Assembly: GCF_014284155.1 (NCBI RefSeq) | Contig: NZ_JACOFZ010000003.1 | Span: 1-64,000, forward strand | Length of the DNA stretch: 64,000 nucleotides | Reading direction: 5' to 3' | Origin: Affinundibacterium nitidum | Lineage (GTDB): Bacteria; Pseudomonadota; Gammaproteobacteria; Burkholderiales; Burkholderiaceae_D | Part shown: piece by piece, positions 47,113 to 58,613 of the stretch | Layout of the letters: each line of letters starts with the position of its first letter | Position numbering within the stretch: position 1 is the stretch's first letter | Notes under the pieces: model-generated | What the model was told of the DNA's origin: nothing | The model's input: the letters and a program-made list of their open reading frames with translations, nothing else | The model's database searches: none | Translations under genes and position numbers: made by a program

Positions 47113-48275
47113 TTATTTTTCTGCTAGAGACTTCGCCATTTTATAGGCTAACAGAGTTTTATCAACACAAGTATCCCAAGTTAATTGGGATGCACGCTCT
47201 AAACCTTTTGGGATCGCCAAAGTGCGCCAAACGTTATCGCTCAGACCACGCTCAAGCTCCACACACATCTGATCAACATCGCGGGGCTCTACAAGCAAGG
47301 CTGCCGTACCAGCAACTTCTGGCATCGAAGAGCAATTCGAAGTCAATACCGGCACCCCACTCGCCATCGCTTCAGCGATCGGCAAACCAAACCCTTCATA
47401 CAGAGATGGGTAAGTAAACAAACGCGCCCCTGCATACAATAAAGGTAAATGTGCTTGTGGCACGTAACCCAAATACTTCAACCAAGATTGCGCTGTCGCT
47501 TGCTCAATTTGCGCGTGAATCTCTTCGCTATTCCAACCTTTACCTCCCACCAGCACTAAAGGCCAACGCTGACGCATTGCCGATGGAAGTTTGCTATACG
47601 CTGCAATCAAATTACTTAAATTCTTACGTGGCTCGATAGTGGATACAAACAAACTGTAGCCTTGTGCTTGCAAGCCATATTGCGCAAGTACATCTTCTAA
47701 TTCCGACAGCGGACGCGGATGATACACCTGATCCACCCCTAGCGGAATAGCCTGCACTTTATCTTCAGATAAATTAAATTCTTGCAAAAGTTCCAAGCGC
47801 GTTGCCTCGGAGTCGGTCAAGACCAATGAGGCGCGATTCACCGCATGCGGTATCAAAGTTTGCATACGCTCAATTCGCATTTGTGGATGCCAATTGCTTG
47901 GGTAATACGCTGACAAATCGTGAATCGTCACTACCGTTGGGATGCCGACGTTGGGGACAAAAAAATTCGGCCCGTGAAATACCGTATCGTTCAAACGATT
48001 TATTTGAATGGCGGCGAGTTTGGGCATGACTGCACCATACACTCGGGACACCAAAGGATTTTTGCCGAGTACATGCCGCCAATCCATTCCTTGGCGAACG
48101 CTCGAAACGGGAGAAGAAGATAAAGAGAGATCTGGAAGTGTGCGCCACAAACCGTCGGAAATAAAACGGAGCGACTCGACTTCTTGATGGTGTGGCAGAC
48201 GAGTGGCCAACTCCCAGACATAACGACCAATTCCAGCTAAAGGCGGGCGAACGGCTTCAATCGATAAAACGACAT

Positions 48276-48279
<4 letters not shown>
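47113..48279 (-). CDS. GT4 glycosyltransferase, WbpY-like
   Basis: A 388-residue GT-B transferase starting MNVVLSIEAVRPPLAGIGRYVWEL, which resembles WbpY of the P. aeruginosa A-band locus. The donor-site stretch is YEGFGLPIAEAMASGVPVLTSN. Translation starts at a GTG whose last bases overlap the rmd stop (GTGA), so the two genes are coupled. The operon context (gmd, rmd, this gene, WbpZ-like gene) supports a role in D-rhamnan synthesis. Confidence 0.88.
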
Positions 48280-50316
<2,037 letters not shown>

Positions 50317-50364
50317 CTAATTTTAGCGCTATAACGAATGTTTTCACGTTGCGCCGACTTATTC

Positions 50365-50380
50365 TGTGATGAATATCACA
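50365..50380. promoter_or_regulatory. Crp-type site D, upstream of gmd
   Basis: A perfect TGTGA-N6-TCACA palindrome in the 204-base gap between gmd and pyrE, 85 bases before the gmd start. It is in the same orientation and at a similar distance as site A. Confidence 0.75.
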
Positions 50381-50484
50381 TTTTGACAGTATACCTGTAC
50401 TTCAGTTGATGAACGGTAAATTTTTGTCATCTATTTGTAAGGAAATACTTCAAAACTTGCGATTCAAACTCATCCTTCGATTTT

Positions 50485-51153
50485 TCAAATCGCCCCATAC
50501 TTTTGGCGATAAGCTCCAACCGCATCTTTAAACTGAGCCAACGAGGCATCTGCGTTGGCGCTCGACAAACACTCAAAAAGATCATTCAAGTTGGCGATCG
50601 CGATGACAGGAATTCCATATAAACGACTAACTTCCTGCACTGCCGAATGCGGGGAAAGCTCATCATCTTTACCTGCTCGCTCCATGCGATCAAGTGCGAT
50701 CAGAACGGCGGCTGGCATCGCTCCAGCGGCGCGAATCAACTCGACAGATTCACGCACTGAAGTACCTGCAGAAATGACGTCATCAACGATCACAATCTTA
50801 CCTTGCAGTTTGGCTCCCACAATAGTGCCGCCCTCGCCATGATCTTTCGCTTCTTTGCGATTGTAAGCAAACGGCACGTTACGGCCTTTGTTTGCTAAGG
50901 CAACAGCGGTTGCGGATGCGAGAGTAATGCCCTTGTACGCTGGGCCAAACAACATGTCGAACTCAACCCCAGACTCAAGCAAGGTTTGTGCATAGTAGTT
51001 TGCGATCTTGCCCAAATTTGCGCCGTCGTTGAACAGTCCAGCATTGAAGAAGTACGGTGACGTCCGTCCAGCCTTAGTAATGAATTCACCGAAGCGAATT
51101 ACTTGGGCACCCACGGCGAATTGAATAAACTCTTGCTTTAAGTTTGCACTCAT
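50485..51153 (-). CDS. pyrE: Orotate phosphoribosyltransferase
   Basis: PyrE makes orotidine 5'-phosphate from orotate and PRPP in pyrimidine synthesis. The PRPP-binding motif IVIVDDVISAGTSVRE lies near residue 120, and the length of 222 fits the bacterial enzyme. It stands inside the polysaccharide locus without any evident link to it, between gmd and a large glycosyltransferase. Confidence 0.96.
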   Translation of the reverse strand: MSANLKQEFIQFAVGAQVIRFGEFITKAGRTSPYFFNAGLFNDGANLGKIANYYAQTLLESGVEFDMLFGPAYKGITLASATAVALANKGRNVPFAYNRKEAKDHGEGGTIVGAKLQGKIVIVDDVISAGTSVRESVELIRAAGAMPAAVLIALDRMERAGKDDELSPHSAVQEVSRLYGIPVIAIANLNDLFECLSSANADASLAQFKDAVGAYRQKYGAI

Positions 51154-51206
51154 TTTTTTCTTCCTGATAATGTTAGTTCTTTATTTTTTGATTTTTGTCT
51201 GACGAT

Positions 51207-54197
51207 CTACAAAGCTCGCCGCAAGGCATCCACTGCTTGACGCAGCGCACTTAAGCTAGCGTGAAGCCCATCATTTCGATTTGAATGATCGCGATTACTT
51301 TCTGTGTCGTCGACCATCGACAATAGGTAAGGTGCAGCCGTTGGTTCGATTGTTAGGCTCGTGCTCACCCCAGCATCTAATGAGAAATACAAGTCGCCTT
51401 CATGAAATTCGACACGATTATCTTCACCAAATGCTGCCAAGAGCTCGAAGAAATGGGTAGCCCATGTTCGTGCGTAATACAAACCAAGCTCAGAACGCAC
51501 CACGAACTCCAAGCGTAGAGTCGGTGTCTCTCTCATGAAAGTAGAAAAGGCATCAGCTATACGATTTTTCTGTGAAGGCGTTAATTCGGTGTTCACGAGT
51601 TCAGTTACATCGATATATAGGCTTGGCGTGCCTAACTGCGCACGGTTCGCTGCGATCGCACCCGCTGTCATCAACCAATCAATTTCATTTGCTTGCGACG
51701 AATCTTTAATCAACTGACGCAGGCTACTTTGTAAAATCGCATTTGGTTCTGTAACACAAATTGATTCGATCGCCTCGAAATATTGATTGGCAATATAGCG
51801 CGGCGAACGATCGATCGACATATATTGTTGCGCCGCCTTCGACAGCTGCGCCCGCAAAGAAGCATCAGTACAAAGCTGATGAATTGCTGCTTGCAATTGC
51901 TGTGTTTGAAATTCGTCATCCAACAAAACGGCGACATTTGCAGGCAACTCAGCAATTGATCCATTTTTATTCGCGATCAAAGCTAAGCCGTAACAGAGAC
52001 AGTCAAAAATAGTTCCAGAACTCTCGCCACGAGATGCAGTACGTAATTGGACTGCAAGGTCTGCTGCTTGGAGGTAATCACGGTACAGTTCTTGAGAGGC
52101 AAATCCGGTGATCACAACACGTTCGCGGAGATCATTTTTTTGGATCAACTGTGTCAATGCGCGGCCATACTCACCACCATCATTTTGTCCGACAAATACC
52201 AAACGAACTTTATTCTGTTTCAGCCAATCGCTGGCGAGACAGGCCTCAAGCAGACGGATATTTTGCTTATTGGCGCCTAACATACCGAAAGAACACACCA
52301 AGATCTCGTCATCAGCAATGCCGAGCTTGCGGCGAGCTTCACTCTTTTCATTGATGATCGGACTTTTCCTCAGGTGAGGCACCAATTTCCAATTTTGGGT
52401 TTCTGCTTCCCCCATCCATTTTTTGGCAAGTCCCAACGAATACTCGGAGTGAACAATCACGCCTTCAGCCTTGTGCAAATAGTGTGGACTGCAGGGCAAA
52501 CGCTGAATTAATTGCGGATGATTCTTTGGTTCTTTTTGCTCAAGTAATGCAGATATGCCATGTGCACCGTACAGAGCATGAGTCCAAATCCCCGGTTGGA
52601 TTCCGTTCATGTCGAGGTAGGCGAGGGAGTCACCAAGGAAGAAATCATGCAACACCACGATACCTGGTCGGCATTCAAAGAGCTCATACATGTAGGCATG
52701 CGCTGGGGAATTCCCAAAATGAAAGACCACCCGATCAAAGTCATTCAAATTTTGCTTGAACCAGTTTGCATCCCGAATGGGCATATTGGCGGCCAGCCAG
52801 GAATCACTGACTTTGGTCTCTTCAACGATCAAGGTCAGGTCGTAGAATTCATCAAGAGCGGGCACAAGCTCTGCGCTGTAATCGGCGATACCTGACTCTA
52901 TCGGAGGCAGAGGTGAAATATAGGCGAGTTTCGGTCTACCCGTGCTCGCCTTTTGATCCATCGATCTCTCTGCCAATGATGCGAATGACTCCTCCATCGC
53001 CGCCAACGCACGTTTCGCTGAAGCATCCCAAGAAAAAAGCTTCGCTTGCGCCAAACCATGCTGGACCAATTCGGCAGCCAACGGCGCTTGAGTCAATACC
53101 TCAAGCATCTTCTCTGCAATCGAGGTAATCGAACGTGGATCGAACAAGGCATTTGGGTTTCCAACTACTTCGGGCAAACTACTGGTGTTCGCAGCAATCA
53201 CGGGAACACCGCAGGACATTGCTTCCAATGCGGGCAAACCAAAACCTTCATGCCATGATGGGAAAACGAATAACTTACAGCCTTGATAAAGTAAGGGTAA
53301 ATCTTGATCGGGCACGAATCCAGTAAAGATAACATCGGCTTCTGCCAGTCCAATTTTTTTGACAAATGCTTTTAAACGATCTTTCTCTTCGGGGCGAATG
53401 CTGCACACAATGGCAAGTTGGTGCGTTGATCTGACTGGCAACGGCAATTTCGCATATGCTTCAATCAAACCATCAATATTTTTACGCAGGTCTATGCCGC
53501 CGGTGTACATCACATAAGGTTTGTGCAAATGGTATCGCTGACGTAGTTCCGCCATTTGTGATTCATTTGCCGTGGATAATTGAAAACACTCATCCACCGC
53601 GGAGGAAATATTGACGACTTTTTCTTGGTCCAGTTGCAGATATTGAATGCCTTCTTGTCGCGAAGATTCGGAAATCGCCAACAACAAATCTGCCCGTTTC
53701 AACTGGTGTAAGCGACGGTAGTACCAAGCGCGTTGGCGCTCATCGACGAGATATTGTTTTTCATAGACAAGCGGGATCAAATCGTAAAGCGTAACCGCCG
53801 TTGGTATATGGACACCATTCAAACCAATGCTGCTGACTGCATCATCTCCCGAGCCCTCAAACAGACTCGTAATATGGACGTAGTCTGGGCGCAAGCTAGC
53901 CAGCATTTGTTCACGCACTAACTGCGCAGCGCGTAAACGCCAAGCATTTTCTGGGTAGAGCTCTGCAACTGGCAAAGGTAATTTCCAAACGTGAATATTA
54001 TTCTGGGAAATTAAATTCGCGAATTCACGACGAATCGGCTCTATCGTTTCCGGAAAAGCGTTACTGAGTAGCAGGTGAATGTCATGCGAACCCGCGTTAC
54101 GCAACATAGCCTTAGCCAAGGCCATGGAATATCGTCCTATCCCGCGGTGTCGACTGCCCGTCGATTGGCAGGCTTGAAGGTCTAAAACAATACGCAT
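51207..54197 (-). CDS. Large glycosyltransferase with two GT4 modules and an extra C-terminal domain
   Basis: A 996-residue protein. Module 1 (about 1-390) has HEGFGLPALEAMSCGVPVIA. Module 2 starts near residue 430 (PKLAYISPLPPIESGIADYS) and has ESSGTIFDCLCYGLALIA, again with the E-x7-E-like spacing altered. Residues about 790-996 are of unknown type. Two-module rhamnosyl or mannosyl transferases are common in A-band-like and O9a-like loci (for example WbpX- or WbdA-like enzymes), which is the likely role. It follows a small gene by 2 bases. Confidence 0.88.
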   Translation of the reverse strand: MRIVLDLQACQSTGSRHRGIGRYSMALAKAMLRNAGSHDIHLLLSNAFPETIEPIRREFANLISQNNIHVWKLPLPVAELYPENAWRLRAAQLVREQMLASLRPDYVHITSLFEGSGDDAVSSIGLNGVHIPTAVTLYDLIPLVYEKQYLVDERQRAWYYRRLHQLKRADLLLAISESSRQEGIQYLQLDQEKVVNISSAVDECFQLSTANESQMAELRQRYHLHKPYVMYTGGIDLRKNIDGLIEAYAKLPLPVRSTHQLAIVCSIRPEEKDRLKAFVKKIGLAEADVIFTGFVPDQDLPLLYQGCKLFVFPSWHEGFGLPALEAMSCGVPVIAANTSSLPEVVGNPNALFDPRSITSIAEKMLEVLTQAPLAAELVQHGLAQAKLFSWDASAKRALAAMEESFASLAERSMDQKASTGRPKLAYISPLPPIESGIADYSAELVPALDEFYDLTLIVEETKVSDSWLAANMPIRDANWFKQNLNDFDRVVFHFGNSPAHAYMYELFECRPGIVVLHDFFLGDSLAYLDMNGIQPGIWTHALYGAHGISALLEQKEPKNHPQLIQRLPCSPHYLHKAEGVIVHSEYSLGLAKKWMGEAETQNWKLVPHLRKSPIINEKSEARRKLGIADDEILVCSFGMLGANKQNIRLLEACLASDWLKQNKVRLVFVGQNDGGEYGRALTQLIQKNDLRERVVITGFASQELYRDYLQAADLAVQLRTASRGESSGTIFDCLCYGLALIANKNGSIAELPANVAVLLDDEFQTQQLQAAIHQLCTDASLRAQLSKAAQQYMSIDRSPRYIANQYFEAIESICVTEPNAILQSSLRQLIKDSSQANEIDWLMTAGAIAANRAQLGTPSLYIDVTELVNTELTPSQKNRIADAFSTFMRETPTLRLEFVVRSELGLYYARTWATHFFELLAAFGEDNRVEFHEGDLYFSLDAGVSTSLTIEPTAAPYLLSMVDDTESNRDHSNRNDGLHASLSALRQAVDALRRAL

Positions 54198-54199
54198 GC

Positions 54200-54565
54200 T
54201 TAAAACTCTTTTCTCAACATCTTAATCTGCTTTAAGATCGCCGCAGTCTCGGCACTTAAAACCTTGGTCGCAGCATGTTCAGCGACGATATTCACGAAAG
54301 GTGCAGGTAAAGGACGCTGGAGCAGTAAGCCCTGAACCTTAGCTCGCAAGCTTGGGAAATAACTAAGAATACGCTTCCCTGTACGCCGAATGAAATCTGA
54401 CTTTGAGAGAAAGCGTAGTATCGATACTATCCGTGCTTTAACTTCCGCCTTCGACACTCCTCCGGCGCGAACGATACGAGACATGGCACGCAGTGGTGCA
54501 GTAATGCGCCAAGAGGTACTCGAGTAAACCGCGTTCAATTGCGCGCGTAATTGTTCTTCGTTCAT
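54200..54565 (-). CDS. Small glycosyltransferase-associated protein with SxSWRxTxPLR motif
   Basis: A 121-residue protein starting at the ATG at 54565. The motif YSSTSWRITAPLR lies near residue 12-24; this motif is often found near the ends of surface-polysaccharide glycosyltransferases, sometimes as a free-standing unit. The rest is basic and helical, with no transferase core. It is 2 bases upstream of the 996-residue glycosyltransferase, so it may be a detached part of it. A longer frame up to 54721 has no ribosome site and an unlikely sequence. Confidence 0.7.
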   Translation of the reverse strand: MNEEQLRAQLNAVYSSTSWRITAPLRAMSRIVRAGGVSKAEVKARIVSILRFLSKSDFIRRTGKRILSYFPSLRAKVQGLLLQRPLPAPFVNIVAEHAATKVLSAETAAILKQIKMLRKEF

Positions 54566-54791
54566 AGATTCTCTGCGGGGGAAAGCTGGCACGTGTTGTA
54601 ATCTCGTTTTCTCGTGACTCGGCCAATAACGAATTCGAGTGCAGAAACCAAATTTCACGCATCCAATAAACCCGCAAGTATAAACCATGCTTAATTGGCT
54701 AAACCAAGAATTCATCCCCACCTTGATCGATGATCATCTGGTATTCTAGAAAATTACGTAAAATTTGCCCTAAATAATTATATTGAAGACA

Positions 54792-55568
54792 ATGACCATT
54801 AAAGTAATCTCCGCCAATCTCAATGGCATACGTTCCGCTGCAAAAAAAGGCTTTTTCGATTGGATGAAGAAGGAAGCTCCGGATTTTCTCTGCGTACAAG
54901 AGCTCAAGGCTCAGGAAGCAGATATGACTGAAGACTTCTTACGACCACACGACTATCACGGCCACTTTCATTATGCAGAGAAAAAAGGCTACTCTGGGAC
55001 TGGCGTTTATAGCAAGAAAAAGCCGGACCAAGTCGTAATCGGTTTTGGCAGCGAAGAATTTGATACGGAAGGCCGCTATGTGCGCTGCGATTTCGATAAT
55101 CTCTCGATTATCTCCGTATATTGCCCCTCAGGCTCATCATCACCTGAACGCCAAGAAGCGAAGTTTCGATTTATGGATGAATTCCGCCCTCACTTAGCGG
55201 AATTGATTGCACAGGGTCGCGAGCTAATCATTTGCGGCGACTGGAATATCGCTCACAAAGAAATCGATCTTAAAAACTGGAAAAGTAATCAAAAGAATTC
55301 CGGCTTCCTCCCTGAGGAGCGCACTTGGATGGGAAATTTGTTTGATGAATTGGGATGGGTCGACGTGTATCGCCAACTCCACCCAGAAACAACCGGTGAG
55401 GCCTATACGTGGTGGAGCAATCGCGGGCAAGCCTGGGCAAACAATGTCGGTTGGCGTATCGACTATCATGTGGCGACACCGGGCGTCGCCAGTAAGGCGC
55501 ACAGTGCCGCCATTTACAAAGAAGAGCGCTTTAGCGATCACGCGCCTCTGACTATCGTCTATAAGTAA
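54792..55568 (+). CDS. xth: Exodeoxyribonuclease III
   Basis: Exonuclease III/AP endonuclease acting in base-excision repair. The 258-residue protein has all family motifs: ANLNGIRSA, CVQELKAQ, YCPSG, CGDWNIAHKEIDL and the final SDHAPLTI. I chose the ATG at 54792 over a TTG 9 bases upstream. It is alone on the plus strand, divergent from the polysaccharide genes. Confidence 0.95.
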   Translation: MTIKVISANLNGIRSAAKKGFFDWMKKEAPDFLCVQELKAQEADMTEDFLRPHDYHGHFHYAEKKGYSGTGVYSKKKPDQVVIGFGSEEFDTEGRYVRCDFDNLSIISVYCPSGSSSPERQEAKFRFMDEFRPHLAELIAQGRELIICGDWNIAHKEIDLKNWKSNQKNSGFLPEERTWMGNLFDELGWVDVYRQLHPETTGEAYTWWSNRGQAWANNVGWRIDYHVATPGVASKAHSAAIYKEERFSDHAPLTIVYK

Positions 55569-55602
55569 TTATTCCCTATGAATTGCGTTGATGTCAGCTC
55601 CA

Positions 55603-56493
55603 TCAACGCACATCAGGAATCACTTTTACGTTCGACTTGTAGGGTGGCAAGCTCGCCAAATCTACATTCTTGGCTTTGGCGTACAAGGGCATCACTTCTG
55701 GGAAGTGCTTACGGATTTCATTAATACGATCGGTTCCGGCTGGATGCGTGGAGAGCCATTTCGGCGGCGAATTTTTATTCACGTAACCCATCTTTTGCCA
55801 CAAGGCGACACCAGCACGGGGATCATAACCGGCACGTGCAGCGATATCTAAGCCAACGACATCGGCTTCGCTTTCGTCATCACGTGAAAACTTGAGCATC
55901 GCTAAGTTGGCACCTGCACTCCCTGCGCCCGCTACCATACGTCCGTCGTAGCCCTTATATTCAGCGAACAAAGCAGCGCTTTTCACCAAAATATTTGCGG
56001 CGATTGATTTACCTGCGCGTTCAGCACCATGCTCGCGCAAGGCATGGGCGATTTCATGTCCCATCACAATTGCGACTTCATCATCGGTTAATTTGAGTGA
56101 ATCGATAATTCCCGTATAGAAGGCGATTTTGCCACCTGGCATACAGTACGCATTAATTTGACTCGAACCGAGAAGATTGACTTCCCATTTCCAGTCTTTA
56201 GCTCGGTCATTCCAAGGTAAGGCGTAAGGAATCAATTTCTTTGCAATGGCACGTAAGCGGATAACCTGTGGATTATCATCTGGTGCCAGGGCTTTCTTCG
56301 ACTGCGCGTCTTGCATGGTTTGTAGATACTGCTGGGCGGCTTGTCCTTCAAGAGCACCGGTCGGCACCAGCTTCCGCATCAGAGACATTTTTCCGACCTT
56401 CACGCCTTCTTGCGACGTGGCCTCTTGTGCAAACGCAAGACCGGAAGTAGTAACGCACAACAGCAAACTACCAATAGCGAAAGTTTTTTTCAT
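55603..56493 (-). CDS. Periplasmic M48-family metalloprotease (LoiP/BepA-like)
   Basis: An exported zinc protease of 296 residues. A signal peptide ends near residue 22 (GLAFA-Q), the zinc motif HEIAH is at 146-150, and the third ligand lies in ESEADVVGLDIAARAGYDP. Such proteases take part in outer-membrane protein quality control. It lacks the TPR domain of BepA and is nearer to LoiP in size. It is convergent with xth and stands alone. Confidence 0.9.
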   Translation of the reverse strand: MKKTFAIGSLLLCVTTSGLAFAQEATSQEGVKVGKMSLMRKLVPTGALEGQAAQQYLQTMQDAQSKKALAPDDNPQVIRLRAIAKKLIPYALPWNDRAKDWKWEVNLLGSSQINAYCMPGGKIAFYTGIIDSLKLTDDEVAIVMGHEIAHALREHGAERAGKSIAANILVKSAALFAEYKGYDGRMVAGAGSAGANLAMLKFSRDDESEADVVGLDIAARAGYDPRAGVALWQKMGYVNKNSPPKWLSTHPAGTDRINEIRKHFPEVMPLYAKAKNVDLASLPPYKSNVKVIPDVR

Positions 56494-56594
56494 AATGCTC
56501 AGACCACGGATTAGAGAGGGTTATTAAGTCAAACCACATTAGTGTATTTCAAGTCGCGGATAAATGTTGATCCATTAACGACACTAAACTTATT

Positions 56595-57203
56595 TCAACT
56601 AGCCCGTTTCTTTAAACGAAACACAGCTAAACTTCCGCGCAAATTCGGCAACCAATGAATTTGCTTACCTTCGTGTAATGCAACGCATTCCATCACGGTT
56701 AAGCCGACATCATCTGCCAAATCGGCGAAATCATAAATCGTTGCGCATCGCACGTTTGGCGTGTCGTACCATTCATAAGGCAAAGATTTCGAGACTGGCA
56801 TTTTGCCACGCAAAAGTGCGGTCCGATGCGGCCAATAACCAAAATTGGGAAAAGAGACGATCGCTTCATTGCCAACACGGGCAATATCACGCAACAAAGG
56901 TTCGACATGCTTCATCATCTGTAGAGACGACAAACACAATACGGTGTCAAATGCTTTTTCACCAAAAATCTTCAGCCCGTCTTCCATGTCTTGCTGAATC
57001 ACATTGATACCACGAGCAGTACATGCCAGCACTTTATCGTCGGCAATTTCAATTCCGTATCCGCTACATTGTTTATCGGTTTGCAAATAATCGAGCATGA
57101 CGCCGTCGCCGCAGCCAACATCCAGCACGTGTGACTCTTCTTTTACCCAGTCTGCAATAAACGCTAAATCGGGACGTAATTGTTTTAATTCCTGTACGTT
57201 CAT
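56595..57203 (-). CDS. metW: Methionine biosynthesis protein MetW
   Basis: MetW is a methyltransferase-fold protein that pairs with MetX in methionine synthesis in many proteobacteria. The SAM-type motif [16 protein letters not shown] lies at about residues 25-40. The length of 202 is usual. Its start overlaps the metX stop by 4 bases (ATGA), so the pair is co-translated. Confidence 0.95.
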   Translation of the reverse strand: MNVQELKQLRPDLAFIADWVKEESHVLDVGCGDGVMLDYLQTDKQCSGYGIEIADDKVLACTARGINVIQQDMEDGLKIFGEKAFDTVLCLSSLQMMKHVEPLLRDIARVGNEAIVSFPNFGYWPHRTALLRGKMPVSKSLPYEWYDTPNVRCATIYDFADLADDVGLTVMECVALHEGKQIHWLPNLRGSLAVFRLKKRAS

Positions 57204-58327
57204 TTCAGCTCCTTAGCAATACGATCATAGTAAGCCGCTACAAAATTCAAGTAGCGACTATCCTCCAACAAAAAGGCATCATGACCATGGGGAGCATCGA
57301 TTTCAGCGTAACTTACAGTGCGTTTATTATCGACCAAAGCCTTCACAATTTCGCGGCTACGCTCGGGCGAAAAACGCCAATCAGTGGTGAACGAGGCTAA
57401 CAAAAATTTCGCTTTTGTACCCGCTAACGCTTTGCTCAAGTCGCCGTCAAATTCACGGGCAGGATCGAAGTAATCGAGCGCTTTGGTAATCAAGAGATAG
57501 GTATTGGCGTCAAAGTAATCCGAAAATTTATCGCCTTGATAGCGCAGATAAGATTCAATTTCAAACTCGACACCATAACCAAATTGGTACTCACCGGTTT
57601 TCAATTCACGCCCAAATTTTTCAGCCATATCGTCATTTGACAAATAGGTGATATGGCCAATCATGCGTGCTACTTTCAACCCATTTCTTGGTACGACATT
57701 GTGTGCGTAAAAGTCACCGCCATGAAAATCAGGATCAGTCAAAATCGCCTGACGAGCCACGTCGTTAAACGCGATATTTTGCGTGGATAACTTTGGCGTC
57801 GAAGCGATCACTACGCAATGACGTAGACGATCAGGAAACAAGATACTCCAGGCCAGCGCCTGCATGCCACCAAGCGAACCGCCCATGACTGCCGCAAATT
57901 GCTGGATGCCAAGTTCATCGGCGACTCGCGCTTGGGCTCGTACCCAATCTTCAACAGTAACTACCGGGAAATCGGCCCCATAGGGCTTCCCAGTTGCGGG
58001 ATTGGTATGCATCGGACCAGTAGAACCAAAACAAGATCCCAAATTATTGATGCCAATGACAAAGAAACGATTCGTGTCTACCGGCTTGCCGGGACCCACC
58101 ATGTTGTCCCACCAACCAATATTCTTCGGCTGATCTTCATAAAAACCAGCAACATGATGCGAAGCATTCAGTGCATGACAGATCAATACTGCGTTTGATT
58201 TGTCCGCATTTAACGTGCCGTAAGTTTCCACCATCAGGGTGTAATCGCTTATGGTAGCGCCGCTTTGCAGCTGCAAAGCCTCACTAAAGCGATAAGCCTG
58301 GGGCTTAACGATTCCAACAGATGACAT
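57200..58327 (-). CDS. metX: Homoserine O-acyltransferase MetX
   Basis: MetX is an alpha/beta-hydrolase that acylates homoserine, using acetyl- or succinyl-CoA, as the first committed step to methionine. The nucleophile is S151 in MGGSLGGMQ, and the end HGHDAFLLE holds the catalytic His. I chose the ATG at 58327 (375 residues, AAGGGAAG upstream); a longer frame with 15 more residues lacks support. Which acyl-CoA is used cannot be settled by eye. Confidence 0.94.
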   Translation of the reverse strand: MSSVGIVKPQAYRFSEALQLQSGATISDYTLMVETYGTLNADKSNAVLICHALNASHHVAGFYEDQPKNIGWWDNMVGPGKPVDTNRFFVIGINNLGSCFGSTGPMHTNPATGKPYGADFPVVTVEDWVRAQARVADELGIQQFAAVMGGSLGGMQALAWSILFPDRLRHCVVIASTPKLSTQNIAFNDVARQAILTDPDFHGGDFYAHNVVPRNGLKVARMIGHITYLSNDDMAEKFGRELKTGEYQFGYGVEFEIESYLRYQGDKFSDYFDANTYLLITKALDYFDPAREFDGDLSKALAGTKAKFLLASFTTDWRFSPERSREIVKALVDNKRTVSYAEIDAPHGHDAFLLEDSRYLNFVAAYYDRIAKELK

Positions 58328-58613
58328 AAGTTCTTCCCTTAAGAGACAAACGCGAAGTTCGTCAACAATCACAATACACTTAGGGGCTAAAAGGTGGGCT
58401 GAATGGAGGGGTTATTGCAGCATTCGAGCTCGCTTTAGCCGTATTTATTCGTCAAAATATGTTCGAAAACACATTCAGACTGCGCCCGCAAGCTGATCTC
58501 AAATCGGCGCAATGTGCGAAGGATAACCAAGTATGGGCTCAGCGTCAAATCGATGACGCCTGCAAATCCTCTGTCGCTCAATTGGATTTAACTCAAAACA
58601 AAAATCTAATGTG
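58328..58613. other. Intergenic region upstream of metX
   Basis: About 290 bases between metX and the DUF5916 gene. I looked for a SAM riboswitch and for MetR/MetJ-type operators and recognised none. No strong terminator after the DUF5916 gene was seen either. Confidence 0.4.

Noticed and set aside
54566-54721. N-terminal extension of the small SxSWRxTxPLR protein
   Set aside because: The extra 52 residues have an unlikely composition (many Cys, Phe and Trp), no ribosome site, and reach into the promoter region of xth.
58328-58613. SAM-responsive riboswitch before metX
   Set aside because: I looked for paired stems and a conserved core near the metX start and found nothing convincing. The gene has a normal ribosome site.
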